A DNA stretch of 35,193 bases from Bacillus sp. J33. Lineage in GTDB: Bacteria > Bacillota > Bacilli > Bacillales > Cytobacillaceae. Each line of letters begins with the position of its first letter. The first letter of the stretch is position 1. Both the position numbers and the translations under genes were made by a program. The DNA lies in contig NZ_JAEL01000056.1 in assembly GCF_000518885.1 (NCBI RefSeq), positions 1 to 35,193 on the forward strand, in the 5' to 3' direction. This document shows, in pieces, positions 15,751-25,028 of the stretch. Below the pieces are notes generated by a model. The model was not told the origin of the DNA. It ran no database searches and was given only the letters and a program-made list of their open reading frames with translations.

Positions 15751-15777
15751 ATTATAGGGTGTCTGTTTTTTTCACAA
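15751..15777 (-). promoter_or_regulatory. Candidate SigA promoter of tkt
   Basis: Minus-strand TATAAT (15756-15751) with TTGTGA (15777-15772); the 15-bp spacing is short. The rest of the 15712-15948 gap holds GC-rich inverted segments (ATGCCGG / CCGGCAT at about 15803-15880) of unknown role. Confidence 0.4.
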
Positions 15778-15948
15778 CCAGTAGGGTTAGAAAAAGATAT
15801 AAAATGCCGGTTTGTTTACTATTTTGACACAAACAGGGCCGGCATATGTAAGAAAAGCGGAGGCTGCCGGCATTTAGCCTAACAAAATCATCTTCGCTTT
15901 CTATTAAAAGAAGGAATACATAAAAGTGTATCCCTAACAATTACAATA

Positions 15949-16182
15949 TTAATGAAGGCGGTTTTTATTTTGGTATTCTTTCAGCTTTTTCGGAGTTACG
16001 TCATTCCCTTTCGGATCAACAATCGTAACGCCTTTTAGCGTGTTTAGCATCGAAGAACGGAATGTCTCCAAATATTCCTTGCGAAGAGACGTCTGTTCTT
16101 TCGCTTCTTCTTCTGTTAAACGGGATTCTTTCGCCTTCTTTGCCAGTTCATTAATTCGTGCAAGTTTTTCTTTTGGCAGCAT
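15949..16182 (-). CDS. ynzC: YnzC, small SOS-region protein (DUF896)
   Basis: A 77-residue helical protein: MLPKEKLARINELAKKAKES, a helix-loop-helix hairpin, then KGVTIVDPKGNDVTPKKLKE and a basic tail. It resembles B. subtilis YnzC, third gene of the LexA-controlled yneA-yneB-ynzC operon. Function unknown. GGAG (AAAGGAGCTTAAGC) stands upstream of the ATG. A hairpin with a T run at the end of yneB may reduce read-through into it here. Confidence 0.93.
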   Translation of the reverse strand: MLPKEKLARINELAKKAKESRLTEEEAKEQTSLRKEYLETFRSSMLNTLKGVTIVDPKGNDVTPKKLKEYQNKNRLH

Positions 16183-16294
16183 GCTTAAGCTCCTTTATAT
16201 CAAAAGTTTACCCTTGGATACTCTATTGAAGAAAATATTATTATACAACAAGCATCAAGTAAAAACTATACTGAAACTTAAATGCCATCATACT

Positions 16295-16325
16295 AAAAAA
16301 GAGCACTTTTGACAAGTAAAGTGCT

Positions 16326-16327
<2 letters not shown>
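16295..16327 (-). terminator. Rho-independent terminator after yneB
   Basis: Minus strand AGAGCACTTT / AAAGTGCTCT, a 10-bp perfect stem with an 8-nt loop, then six T. It overlaps the yneB stop codon and would uncouple ynzC. Confidence 0.88.
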
Positions 16328-17328
<1,001 letters not shown>

Positions 17329-17345
17329 AATATAACACCTCTTTT

Positions 17346-17359
17346 AGAATGTATGTTCG
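17346..17359. promoter_or_regulatory. SOS (LexA) box 1
   Basis: AGAATGTATGTTCG; reverse complement CGAACATACATTCT fits the Bacillus consensus CGAACRNRYGTTYC except in the right half. It lies within the yneA leader. Confidence 0.7.
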
Positions 17360-17373
17360 CATTTGTTGTTTTT

Positions 17374-17403
17374 ATTATAGACCGAACATTTGTTTTGTGT
17401 CAA
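17374..17403 (-). promoter_or_regulatory. SigA promoter of yneA-yneB(-ynzC)
   Basis: Minus strand TTGACA (17403-17398), 18 bp, TATAAT (17379-17374). SOS box 2 fills the spacer, so LexA would block RNA polymerase. Confidence 0.9.
17383..17396. promoter_or_regulatory. SOS (LexA) box 2
   Basis: CGAACATTTGTTTT; good left half and GTTT right half. Between -35 and -10 of yneA. Confidence 0.85.
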
Positions 17404-17411
17404 CAAAAATT

Positions 17412-17425
17412 CGAACTTATGTTTG
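17412..17425. promoter_or_regulatory. SOS (LexA) box 3
   Basis: CGAACTTATGTTTG, matching CGAAC-N4-GTTYG; it abuts and overlaps the lexA -35. Confidence 0.9.
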
Positions 17426-17451
17426 TATGTGCTGGTAATTGATGCTATAAT
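17423..17451 (+). promoter_or_regulatory. SigA promoter of lexA
   Basis: TTGTAT (17423-17428), 17 bp, TATAAT (17446-17451). SOS box 3 overlaps the -35, giving autoregulation. Confidence 0.88.
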
Positions 17452-17484
17452 AAGGACAAGAAAATCATATGAGGTGCGTTAAAG

Positions 17485-18108
17485 ATGGTGAAATTATCTA
17501 AAAGGCAGCAAGATATATTAGAGTTTATTAAAGAAGAAGTTAAACTTAGAGGCTATCCGCCTTCTGTTCGAGAGATTGGAGAAGCTGTCGGGCTCGCATC
17601 AAGCTCCACTGTTCATGGGCATCTTGCAAGGCTCGAGAGCAAAGGATTAATCCGAAGAGACCCTACCAAGCCGCGAGCTATTGAGATTTTGGATTTAGAC
17701 GAGTCCTCACATATCCCAAAAGTGAATGCTGTGAATGTGCCGATTGTAGGTAAGGTTACAGCAGGCCAGCCTATTACAGCAATTGAGAATGTTGAAGAAT
17801 ACTTCCCTCTTCCTGAAAGGATGGCTCCAGCTGATGAGCATGTTTTCATGCTTGAGATTATGGGAGATAGTATGATTGAAGCTGGTATTCTTGACGGAGA
17901 CTATGTAATTGTTAAACAGCAAAGCACAGCCAATAATGGAGATATCGTGGTTGCCATGACAGAAGAGGATGAAGCGACAGTCAAGAGATTTTTCAAAGAA
18001 AAAGATTACATTCGCCTTCAGCCTGAAAACTCCACAATGGAACCTATCATCCTTCGAAATGTTTCCATCCTGGGTAAAGTTATTGGTGTATACCGCCACT
18101 TACATTAA
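17485..18108 (+). CDS. lexA: LexA repressor
   Basis: A 207-residue repressor of the SOS regulon. The winged HTH covers about 1-65 ([20 protein letters not shown]). The self-cleavage site is A93-G94 (VTAGQP). The catalytic pair is S129 (MGDSM) and K167 (ATVKRFF). Full length and intact. RecA filaments on single-stranded DNA trigger cleavage. GAGGTG stands upstream of the ATG. It is divergent from yneA. Confidence 0.98.
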   Translation: MVKLSKRQQDILEFIKEEVKLRGYPPSVREIGEAVGLASSSTVHGHLARLESKGLIRRDPTKPRAIEILDLDESSHIPKVNAVNVPIVGKVTAGQPITAIENVEEYFPLPERMAPADEHVFMLEIMGDSMIEAGILDGDYVIVKQQSTANNGDIVVAMTEEDEATVKRFFKEKDYIRLQPENSTMEPIILRNVSILGKVIGVYRHLH

Positions 18109-18119
18109 AATAGATGTAC

Positions 18120-18153
18120 AAAAAGCAAGCATATTTGTTTGCTTTTTATTTTT
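18120..18153 (+). terminator. Rho-independent terminator of lexA
   Basis: AAAAGCAA / TTTGCTTTTT with T-rich tail, 12 bp after the lexA stop. Confidence 0.82.
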
Positions 18154-18317
18154 GTCAAAAATAAAACAGGAACAGGCCTTATTACCTGGTGCTATGAACA
18201 AATTCATACAATAGTATCAGTTACCTTTCATTTGGAAGGAAGTTACAGTAATGTTTAACTATTTATGATTCAGAAAATTCGGTATTTTTATGCATACTAA
18301 TTAATATCACTTTCCTA

Positions 18318-18377
18318 TATAATGGTAATACACCGAGAATCAACCTAAGGTCGCTTGTCCAAAATCTCGACTTTAGG
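18318..18377 (+). promoter_or_regulatory. -10 element and leader hairpin that can cover the ribosome site
   Basis: TATAAT at 18318-18323 without a clear -35. Downstream, CCTAAGGTCG (18344-18353) pairs over 10 bp, with one G·U, with CGACTTTAGG (18368-18377). The 3' arm includes the start of AGGAG (18375-18379), the ribosome site of the next gene. This suggests translational control of an unknown kind. Confidence 0.5.
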
Positions 18378-18391
18378 AGTGTGAAGAAAAA

Positions 18392-18676
18392 ATGTTTTTG
18401 AACATTACCTTCGCTTTGTTGATTGGTGGGCTGGTTGGTGTCGTTGGACATATTCGGAAAGAAGGAAAAATGGTAAAACCTCGCAAGACTAAGAAATTCA
18501 TCTATCTTGGGGTTCTGGAAGAAGTGATCATGGGGGCTTTGGCGGCTGTTTTTTTGGTCGTATCTTCAGATCCTGAATCAACTTTAAAGGTTGTACTCCT
18601 TTCGGTTATTGCAGGATTTGGAGGAGATGCACTGCTGACATGTCTCGAATTCTTAAAGATCAGGCATAAAGAATAG
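18392..18676 (+). CDS. Small two-helix membrane protein, DUF4257-like
   Basis: A 94-residue protein with hydrophobic segments at about residues 2-20 (FLNITFALLIGGLVGVVGHI) and 40-60 and a third weaker one at about 65-82, separated by a very basic loop (RKEGKMVKPRKTKKF). It looks like the DUF4257 proteins of Bacillus; I am moderately sure. Function unknown, and a holin-like fold is possible. Single gene with its own leader hairpin and terminator. Confidence 0.7.
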   Translation: MFLNITFALLIGGLVGVVGHIRKEGKMVKPRKTKKFIYLGVLEEVIMGALAAVFLVVSSDPESTLKVVLLSVIAGFGGDALLTCLEFLKIRHKE

Positions 18677-18703
18677 AGGGATGCAGGAAAATTAAATATA
18701 GAC

Positions 18704-18738
18704 AAAACCTCGTTCACTAATCTGTACGGGGTTTTTTG
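18704..18738 (+). terminator. Rho-independent terminator of the DUF4257-like gene
   Basis: AACCTCGT / ACGGGGTT, 8 bp with one G·U, then six T. Confidence 0.82.
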
Positions 18739-18828
18739 TGTTACTTTTCTCATTGAATCACTGTGCTTTCCTATTACAAATTCCGGTAATCAATGATTTT
18801 TCATCCATTTTATGATATTATTTCAACT

Positions 18829-18903
18829 GGGCAAATTTCACGAAAGTGGGAGACGCAAAGCCACGGGCCTAAAGCGATAAAAAGTCATGGCAGCCGGGCT
18901 GCA
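18829..18903 (+). ncRNA. Cyclic di-GMP-I (GEMM-I) riboswitch, copy 1
   Basis: The sequence has the GEMM-I order: GGGCAAA, P2 with the GNRA loop CACGAAAGUG, GACGCAAAGCCAC joining region, GGGCCUAAAG tetraloop receptor in P3, then UCAUGGCAGCCGGGCUGC closing P3 and P1. This class binds cyclic di-GMP. P1 is short. Downstream, CCTTC (18919-18923) can pair with GAAGG (18947-18951), the ribosome site of the next gene. AATTTGCC (18925-18932) is perfectly complementary to the P1 strand GGCAAATT (18830-18837). Control of translation is therefore likely; on/off direction is not clear. Confidence 0.95.
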
Positions 18904-18959
18904 TTTTAAAAATAAATACCTTCCAATTTGCCTAATACAGCTATGAGAAGGGTGCAGAC

Positions 18960-19145
18960 ATGATTTATCCAACCGTTATCAGCAAAGAGTCGAATTTGGT
19001 GCATATCGTAAAGGATCAAAATACCTGTGTATGCGGATTCAGATATAATGCCTTTACCACCTTCACCAGGAAAGACCTTAAAAAGATAAAATTTAAGCCG
19101 GAAAAGGTTGTTACCTGTCCGAACTGCAAATCCACCATTCAATGA
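18960..19145 (+). CDS. 61-residue CxC/CxxC protein under c-di-GMP riboswitch control
   Basis: A small protein starting MIYPTVISKES. It has C23-x-C25 (NTCVCGFRY) and C53-x-x-C56 (VTCPNCK), with FTTFTRKDLKKIKFK between, so it probably binds one zinc as a small ribbon. It is soluble and basic, with no signal peptide. AAGGGTG stands 7 nt before the ATG. The protein at 34080-34301 is a gapless paralogue (34 of 61 aligned residues identical by my count) behind a second copy of the riboswitch. I do not recognise the family; possible roles include RNA or protein binding as a c-di-GMP output. It converges on glnA. Confidence 0.85.
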   Translation: MIYPTVISKESNLVHIVKDQNTCVCGFRYNAFTTFTRKDLKKIKFKPEKVVTCPNCKSTIQ

Positions 19146-19159
19146 TGGATTTTTATTTT
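19128..19159 (+). terminator. Rho-independent terminator of the CxC/CxxC gene
   Basis: AAATCCA / TGGATTT with an extended stem across the stop codon, then a T-rich run. Confidence 0.82.
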
Positions 19160-19166
19160 TTGCACA

Positions 19167-19198
19167 TAAAAAAGCCTTGGCACAGAGGCCAAGGCTTG
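19167..19198 (-). terminator. Rho-independent terminator of glnA
   Basis: Minus strand AAGCCTTGGC / GCCAAGGCTT, 10-bp perfect stem with a 6-nt loop, then six T. Confidence 0.93.
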
Positions 19199-19206
19199 AT
19201 TGTTTA

Positions 19207-20541
19207 TTAGTACATGCTCAAGTACTGCTCGCGCTCCCAAGGATGCACTTGCGTACGGAACATATCCCACTCAATTTCTTTTGCTTCAATGAAGTGTTCG
19301 AAGATGTGATCCCCAAGAGCAGAAACCATAACTTCATCCTTTTTAAGCTCATCAAGTGCAGCAGCCAATGTAGCCGGAAGATCCTTGATGCCTTCTTCCA
19401 CACGTTCTTGCTTGTTCATTACATAGATGTTGCGGTCAACTGGTGCTGGAGGAGTCATTTTGTTCTTGATTCCGTCGAGTCCAGCTTTTAATAGTACAGC
19501 CATAGCAAGATATGGGTTTGCAGCAGGGTCAACGCTGCGGACCTCAACACGTGTACTTACACCGCGGGAAGCCGGGATACGGATAAGCGGTGAACGGTTT
19601 TGTGCAGACCATGCAACATAGCAAGGTGCTTCATAGCCAGGTACCAGACGCTTATAAGAGTTAACGATTGGGTTTGTAACAGCTGTGAATGCAGTCGCAT
19701 GGTTTACGATACCTGCAATGAATTGGCGTGCAGTCTCACTTAACTGAAGATCGCCAGTTTCTTCAAAGAATGCATTTTTGCCATTCTTGAATAAGGAAAC
19801 GTTACAGTGCATTCCAGATCCGTTTACACCGAATAATGGCTTTGGCATGAATGTTGCGTGCAATCCGTGTTTGCGGGCAATTGTTTTAACAACAAGCTTG
19901 AACGTTTGGATTTGGTCACAAGCTGTTAAAGCATCCGCATATTTGAAGTCGATTTCGTGCTGGCCAGGTGCAACCTCATGGTGGGAAGCTTCGATTTCAA
20001 AGCCCATTTCTTCAAGCTCCAGCACGATATCGCGGCGGCAGTTTTCACCAAGATCAGTTGGAGCAAGATCGAAATATCCGCCGTTATCATTTAGTTCAAG
20101 AGTCGGCTCACCAGCCTGGTCAAGCTTGAACAGGAAGAATTCTGGCTCAGGCCCAAGGTTGAAATCAGAGAATCCTAATTCTTCCATCTCTGTTAAGATA
20201 CGCTTTAAGTTGCTGCGTGGATCGCCAAGGAATGGCGTTCCATCCGGATTGTAGATATCACAGATTAGACGTGCAACTTTTCCTTTTTCCGCTGTCCAAG
20301 GGAATACCACCCATGTATCAAGGTCAGGATATAAGTTCATATCGGATTCTTCAATTCGTACAAAGCCTTCGATTGAAGAGCCGTCAAACATCATTTTATT
20401 ATCAAGCGCTTTTTCAAGCTGACTGATTGGAATTTCAACGTTTTTAATTGTACCTAGAATATCCGTAAACTGTAAGCGGATAAATTTTACGTTTTCCTCT
20501 TCTGCAATGCGTTTAATATCATCTTTAGTGTACTTTGCCAA
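19207..20541 (-). CDS. glnA: Glutamine synthetase, type I
   Basis: A 444-residue enzyme that makes glutamine from glutamate, ammonia and ATP. It has the beta-grasp N-terminus (about 1-100), [18 protein letters not shown], the metal site [21 protein letters not shown], and [13 protein letters not shown]. The length and sequence are those of the Gram-positive GSI-alpha class, which is feedback-inhibited and, in that state, controls GlnR and TnrA. Second gene of glnR-glnA; a GC-rich repeat lies between them. GGGAGG precedes the ATG. Confidence 0.98.
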   Translation of the reverse strand: MAKYTKDDIKRIAEEENVKFIRLQFTDILGTIKNVEIPISQLEKALDNKMMFDGSSIEGFVRIEESDMNLYPDLDTWVVFPWTAEKGKVARLICDIYNPDGTPFLGDPRSNLKRILTEMEELGFSDFNLGPEPEFFLFKLDQAGEPTLELNDNGGYFDLAPTDLGENCRRDIVLELEEMGFEIEASHHEVAPGQHEIDFKYADALTACDQIQTFKLVVKTIARKHGLHATFMPKPLFGVNGSGMHCNVSLFKNGKNAFFEETGDLQLSETARQFIAGIVNHATAFTAVTNPIVNSYKRLVPGYEAPCYVAWSAQNRSPLIRIPASRGVSTRVEVRSVDPAANPYLAMAVLLKAGLDGIKNKMTPPAPVDRNIYVMNKQERVEEGIKDLPATLAAALDELKKDEVMVSALGDHIFEHFIEAKEIEWDMFRTQVHPWEREQYLSMY

Positions 20542-20600
20542 TGGTATTTCCTCCCTTAAATTACATGAGTGTTTTTATTTTTTTGCTCTGTTAACTTGTC

Positions 20601-20728
20601 TGTTGATTTCCCTTTAGGCGGTCGCTTTCGGCGGTCCGACGCTCCTCGGCGCTAAACGCCTTTGGGGCCTTCCTTTGACTCGGTTTTAAAAGCTGGAGTC
20701 TCTCGCCTTTCGCTCGTATCAACAGAGT
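20601..20728 (-). repeat. Bacillus intergenic repeat, family 1, copy C, inside the glnRA operon
   Basis: Inverted copy: TGTTGATTTCC, CCTTTGACTCGG, GGAGTCTCTCGCC and TATCAACAGA match the reverse complement of copies A and B. It fills nearly all of the 20542-20764 gap between glnR and glnA, so it is transcribed with the operon. Confidence 0.78.
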
Positions 20729-20764
20729 GCAAAAATCAACAATGAGCTTTAAAAATAGCCTTTA

Positions 20765-21172
20765 TTAATGGAAAAAGCGGTGCATGCTGCCTTGACGCAG
20801 AGATGAACGATTGAATCGGCCAGCCTGCACAATTTCTTTGCGAAGGAGCTTCCGAATTTCTTCATCAGATAAATCGCGTCTAGCTTTTTCTTCTTGCTTC
20901 TTCATATTTTCTGTGATTGCTTGCTGTTCTTTTACGAAAAATAGCTGCTTGATTCCGGCCATGTTGACACCCTGATCAATTAAATCTTTAATTTCCAAAA
21001 GGACATCAATATCATTTAAGGAAAAAAGTCTTCTATTTCCGTCGGTTCTAGCTGGAGAAATTAATTGGTGCTCTTCATAGTAGCGAATCTGCCTGGCGGT
21101 CAGGTCAGTAAGCTGCATAACAGTACCAATCGGGAAAAGCGGCATGGAACGTCGAATTTCACTTCCAGTCAA
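20765..21172 (-). CDS. glnR: GlnR, MerR-family nitrogen repressor
   Basis: A 135-residue regulator with an N-terminal MerR-type HTH (about 12-80, [25 protein letters not shown]) and a helical C-terminal tail that senses feedback-inhibited glutamine synthetase. It represses glnRA and other nitrogen genes when nitrogen is ample. Two matches to the GlnR box lie at its promoter. Upstream of glnA, as in B. subtilis. Confidence 0.96.
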   Translation of the reverse strand: MTGSEIRRSMPLFPIGTVMQLTDLTARQIRYYEEHQLISPARTDGNRRLFSLNDIDVLLEIKDLIDQGVNMAGIKQLFFVKEQQAITENMKKQEEKARRDLSDEEIRKLLRKEIVQAGRFNRSSLRQGSMHRFFH

Positions 21173-21207
21173 CTATTTCTCCCCCTTTTCAATTACTTCT
21201 TGAGTTT

Positions 21208-21236
21208 ATTATATGTAATGTAAGATAATCTGTCAA
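21208..21236 (-). promoter_or_regulatory. SigA promoter of glnRA
   Basis: Minus strand TTGACA (21236-21231), 17 bp, TATAAT (21213-21208): consensus at both hexamers. Confidence 0.93.
21219..21235. promoter_or_regulatory. GlnR/TnrA box 2 (overlaps promoter)
   Basis: Minus strand TGACAGATTATCTTACA fits TGTNA-N7-TNACA with one mismatch and spans the -35 and spacer. Confidence 0.65.
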
Positions 21237-21241
21237 CTAGA

Positions 21242-21258
21242 TGTTAGCTTTTATCACA
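21242..21258. promoter_or_regulatory. GlnR/TnrA box 1
   Basis: Minus strand TGTGATAAAAGCTAACA, a perfect match to TGTNA-N7-TNACA, just upstream of the -35. The paired-box layout is that of B. subtilis glnRA. Confidence 0.9.
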
Positions 21259-21325
21259 TGATTTTTTCAAAAAATTTTTTCCTTTCATATTTTCATATAA
21301 TTCTCAAAGAACAACAATAGCAACA

Positions 21326-21358
21326 GAAAAGGACAACTAACTAAGTAGCTGTCCTTCT
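21326..21358 (-). terminator. Rho-independent terminator of ynbB
   Basis: Minus strand AAGGACAGCTAC…TAGTTGTCCTTTTC; stem of about 10 bp with a G·U, short T run. Confidence 0.7.
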
Positions 21359-21368
21359 TACTATTCAC

Positions 21369-22640
21369 CTAATTTATTTGAATTAAACCTTTTTCAAGCA
21401 AACGGTTTAGAGCAATGCAAACCGCGATCTTTACATGGGAGTAGGTTAGCCCGCCCTGCACATAAGCGACATAAGGAGGCCTGATTGGGCCGTCAGCTGT
21501 CAGCTCAATACTGGCCCCCTGGATAAATGTACCAGCAGCCATGATCACATCATCCTCATATCCAGGCATGTACGCTGGATATGCAGTGACATGGGAATTG
21601 ACAGGCGAAGCAAATTGGATGGCCTGGCAAAATGCCACCATTTTATCCCGATCATCAAATTGAACGGATTGGATTAAATCAGTCCTTTTGCTGTCCCACC
21701 TTGGATTGGAATTCATTCCAATCCGTTCGAGCATGGCTGCGGTAAAAACAGCCCCTTTTAGCGCTTGGCCGACGACATGCGGAGCCAGGAAAAACCCCTG
21801 GTACATCTCTTGCAGGCTATAAAGGGATGCACCTGCTTCAGCTCCTATTCCCGGTGATGTCATCCGGTAGGAACAGGCCTCAACCCACTCCTTTTTACCA
21901 ACAATATAGCCCCCCGTCTTGGCAATGCCGCCGCCCGGATTTTTAATTAGGGATCCGGCCATCAAGTCTGCACCCACATGGCATGGTTCTCGGTCCTCAA
22001 CAAATTCCCCGTAGCAATTGTCTACAAATACAACGGCATTAGGCTTAATCTCCTTTACAAATCTGATCATTTCTTCGATTTGATCAATTGTAAAAGAAGG
22101 CCTTGTTGCATACCCTTTGGAACGCTGAATTCCAATCATTTTCGTATTGGGCTTGATGGCTTTTTCAATGGCAGGATAATCAATGGCACCCTCTTTTGTC
22201 AGCGGGACACTATTGTAGCCAATCCCAAATTCTTTTAAAGAGCCGTTCCCTGTTCCGCGTATACCCACAATCTCTTCCAATGTGTCATATGGCTTTCCAG
22301 TGATATACAGCAATTCATCACCAGGGCGCAAAACGCCGAATAATGCAATGGAGATAGCATGGGTGCCCGAAATAATTTGCGGACGTACCAACCCGGCTTC
22401 CCCGCCGAAAACATCTGCATATATTTCCTCTAGCGTATCTCTTCCTATATCATCGTAGCCGTATCCGGTCGATGGAATAAAATGCGAATCGCTCACTTTA
22501 AAATGTTGAAAGCTGTTTAATACACGGAATTGATTTTCATCAATTCGCTCATCAATGCTTTGCAGTACTTCTGATATTTGCTGCTCCACTTCCTTTACAA
22601 TCGGCTGGAGCTTTCCCCCTTGTGATAACTGTTGAAACAT
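21369..22640 (-). CDS. ynbB: YnbB, PLP-dependent Cys/Met-metabolism-like lyase
   Basis: A 423-residue PLP enzyme of fold type I, often annotated as a methionine gamma-lyase family or aluminium-resistance protein. It has ISGTHAISIALFG, VVFVDNCYGEFVE (PLP Asp) and SLIKNPGGGIAKTGGYIVG with the likely PLP lysine. Full length; the true substrate is not established. It overlaps no neighbour and lies 13 nt after hflX, matching the B. subtilis order hflX-ynbB-glnR-glnA. Confidence 0.92.
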   Translation of the reverse strand: MFQQLSQGGKLQPIVKEVEQQISEVLQSIDERIDENQFRVLNSFQHFKVSDSHFIPSTGYGYDDIGRDTLEEIYADVFGGEAGLVRPQIISGTHAISIALFGVLRPGDELLYITGKPYDTLEEIVGIRGTGNGSLKEFGIGYNSVPLTKEGAIDYPAIEKAIKPNTKMIGIQRSKGYATRPSFTIDQIEEMIRFVKEIKPNAVVFVDNCYGEFVEDREPCHVGADLMAGSLIKNPGGGIAKTGGYIVGKKEWVEACSYRMTSPGIGAEAGASLYSLQEMYQGFFLAPHVVGQALKGAVFTAAMLERIGMNSNPRWDSKRTDLIQSVQFDDRDKMVAFCQAIQFASPVNSHVTAYPAYMPGYEDDVIMAAGTFIQGASIELTADGPIRPPYVAYVQGGLTYSHVKIAVCIALNRLLEKGLIQIN

Positions 22641-22653
22641 GCTGTTCTCCTAA

Positions 22654-23910
22654 CTATACGGTATATTTCTTTAAAGGTCCTGAAATAGCGTGGTCCTCAA
22701 GATAATAGCCTTTGCAGACATACAATTCTTTTTCTTCATGGAACGCCAGCTCGCGCAAAATTGTTTCGTTCTTAAGCTGTGATAGAAGCTTTCCTTCTGT
22801 TGAAGGCACTTCTACATGATAGTGCTTCATCATCCCAAGGATCATATGCTCAATTTTGCGTTTTAGCTCATTGCGGTCCCCTTCATCAAATGCGCTCATT
22901 TGGATGGTTTCTGTTCTGGCTGTCGGGACAAAATCAGGATGCCTTAAATCTCTCTTATTATATACTGTCAATTGCGGAATTTTATCGTTTTCCAAATCTT
23001 CTATTAGTTTATTGACTGTCTGCTCATGCTGGAAATAGTCCGGATTGGACATATCCACAACATGAAGGAGAAGATCAGCTTCCCTTACCTCTTCAAGGGT
23101 GGAACGGAATGCCGCAATTAACGTTGTCGGCAAATCCTGAATAAATCCAACGGTATCTGTAACAAGGGTGATAAATCCGCTAGGCAAGATCAGCTTGCGC
23201 GTCATCGGGTCCAGCGTGGCAAACAGCTGGTTTTCTTCATAGGACTCTGCCTCGGATAGCCTGTTAAAAATGGTTGATTTTCCAGCATTCGTATAGCCGA
23301 CCAGCGCTATTTGAAATGCTTTGTTTTTCTTCCTTCGCTCACGGTATCTGTCCCGATGCTGGACGATGACTGACAGCTGCGTCTTAATATCATCGATCCG
23401 GCGGCGAATATGGCGGCGATCAGATTCGAGCTTGGTTTCACCTGGACCTCTTGTGCCAATTCCCCCGCCTAGCCTTGAAAGCTGAACACCCTGCCCGGCC
23501 AGACGCGGGAGCAGGTATTGAAGCTGGGCCAATTCAACCTGCAGCTTCCCTTCCTTGGAGCGTGCCCTCTGGGCAAAGATATCCAGAATCAGCTGTGTGC
23601 GGTCAATGATCCTGGCATCCAATTCTGCAGAAAGATTGCGAACCTGGCTCGGTGAAAGCTCATCATTAAAAATGATAATATCAGCTTCCATTTCTTCCTG
23701 CAGGGCAGCCAATTCCGCCACTTTCCCTTTTCCTATATATGTAGACGGATGAATCCGTTCCCTTTTTTGCGTAACCGAGGCTAATACTTCACCATTTGCC
23801 GTTTCAGTTAGCGATGCCAATTCCTCCATGGAATATTCAAACCGCTGATCATCTTCATCTGTGTGGCAGCCGACAAGAATGACTTTTTCGTATTCTGACT
23901 TTTGTTCCAA
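22654..23910 (-). CDS. hflX: HflX, ribosome-associated GTPase
   Basis: A 418-residue GTPase. The N-terminal HflX domain covers about 1-195, including [15 protein letters not shown]. The G domain starts near 200 with G1 GYTNAGKS (205-212), G3 DTVGF and G4 YNKRD. HflX binds the large ribosomal subunit and splits stalled ribosomes under stress. Full length. Upstream on this strand lies a family 2 repeat whose GCGC hairpin could affect transcription entering the gene. Confidence 0.96.
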   Translation of the reverse strand: MEQKSEYEKVILVGCHTDEDDQRFEYSMEELASLTETANGEVLASVTQKRERIHPSTYIGKGKVAELAALQEEMEADIIIFNDELSPSQVRNLSAELDARIIDRTQLILDIFAQRARSKEGKLQVELAQLQYLLPRLAGQGVQLSRLGGGIGTRGPGETKLESDRRHIRRRIDDIKTQLSVIVQHRDRYRERRKKNKAFQIALVGYTNAGKSTIFNRLSEAESYEENQLFATLDPMTRKLILPSGFITLVTDTVGFIQDLPTTLIAAFRSTLEEVREADLLLHVVDMSNPDYFQHEQTVNKLIEDLENDKIPQLTVYNKRDLRHPDFVPTARTETIQMSAFDEGDRNELKRKIEHMILGMMKHYHVEVPSTEGKLLSQLKNETILRELAFHEEKELYVCKGYYLEDHAISGPLKKYTV

Positions 23911-23937
23911 TCAGCATCCCTCTTTCATATACGTATT

Positions 23938-24085
23938 TAAAAAGCGCAAAGGCGCGCTTTGGTGGAACGCAGACGAAATCCCCGCGTACTGTGGCACCGT
24001 TTGCATAACCCGCTCCCTGTAAACCTGCCCTGCCATTCTTTGACTTCAGAAGCGAATGGCCATGGCGCCTGAGCTAGACAGTTAT
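23938..24085 (-). repeat. Bacillus intergenic repeat, family 2 (decayed)
   Basis: On the minus strand the element runs CTGTCTAGCTCAGGCGCC, GAAGTCAAAGAATGGC and ends GCGCCTTTGCGCTTTTT, the order of a widespread Bacillus repeat I recall (TGTCTAGCTCCAGCGCC … GCGCTTGCGCTTTT). AAAGCGC / GCGCTTT near the end forms a hairpin with a T run. The 85-codon frame across it is not a gene. The remaining 24086-24381 part is AT-rich and holds the promoter of the TRIC gene. Confidence 0.7.
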
Positions 24086-24381
24086 TTAAATTTAAAGTTA
24101 AAAGCTTAATACTATAGAAAGCCGGAAGCAAATCATTCCGATCAGCTATATCCCGCTTTCTGATTGCTAACATCATACCAAAAAAAATGGGCAAATACTA
24201 TTTATTCCCGCTTGAGTAATGCTTTCTCGAGCTTCTTTGTAAAAAAGCCGAAACATCCTGAACAAAAGTGTTGTAATTCTTTTTTTCCGTGTTAAAATCA
24301 TATTGTTTGGAAAGAATTTACCTACATTAATAGTGTGTAAATATATAGATTGCGAGATTTTCAACAAGAGGAGAAATGCTT

Positions 24382-24999
24382 ATGACGTGGGAAGTTTTAA
24401 GTATGATTGGCACCATTGCCTTTGCAGTCAGCGGCGCAATTGTTGCCATGGAAGAAGAATACGATATTTTAGGTGTATACATTCTGGGAATTGTCACCGC
24501 TTTTGGCGGAGGGGCGATCCGGAATTTATTAATAGGTGTCCCAGTCTCTGCCCTTTGGGAACAGGGGTTATTTTTTCAAATTGCTCTTTTGTCCATCACA
24601 GCAGTAATGCTTTTCCCAAACAACCTGCTTAAACACTGGCAAAGATGGGGCAATTTCTTTGATGCAATCGGGTTATCCGCATTTGCTATTCAAGGAGCGC
24701 TTTACGCCACGGATATGAGCCATCCTTTAAGTGCTGTTATTGTAGCAGCAGTATTGACAGGAAGCGGCGGCGGAATTATCCGCGACCTTCTTGCCCGCAG
24801 AAAGCCGCTCGTATTGCGATCAGAAATCTATGCGGTCTGGGCGATCCTTTGCGGTGCTGCTGTCGGCCTCGGAATCGCCGTTTCTTCATTTGAACTGTAC
24901 TCATTGTTTATCATTATTACTGCATTAAGGGTTTTATCATACACTTACAAATGGAAGCTTCCGGTTAAAAGACTTGGAACAACAAAAGCATCGGTTTAG
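24382..24999 (+). CDS. TRIC-family cation channel (UPF0126)
   Basis: A 205-residue membrane protein with seven helices arranged as a tandem repeat. Each half has the glycine-rich pore motif: AFGGGAIRNLLIG in the first and TGSGGGIIRDLLA in the second. Family: trimeric intracellular cation channel, potassium-permeable. I chose the ATG at 24382, 8 nt after GAGGAG, over the ATG at 24376. Single gene with its own terminator. Confidence 0.93.
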   Translation: MTWEVLSMIGTIAFAVSGAIVAMEEEYDILGVYILGIVTAFGGGAIRNLLIGVPVSALWEQGLFFQIALLSITAVMLFPNNLLKHWQRWGNFFDAIGLSAFAIQGALYATDMSHPLSAVIVAAVLTGSGGGIIRDLLARRKPLVLRSEIYAVWAILCGAAVGLGIAVSSFELYSLFIIITALRVLSYTYKWKLPVKRLGTTKASV

Positions 25000-25018
25000 G
25001 CCGTTGCTTTTGTTATTT
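24984..25018 (+). terminator. Rho-independent terminator of the TRIC gene
   Basis: AAAAGCATCGG / CCGTTGCTTTT, 11 bp with one mismatch, T-rich tail; the stop codon lies in the loop. Confidence 0.82.
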
Positions 25019-25028
25019 ATTTAGACTC

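Noticed and set aside
23937-24194. 85-codon open frame on the minus strand
   Set aside because: It lies within the family 2 repeat; the apparent Cys-rich end is encoded by the repeat itself.
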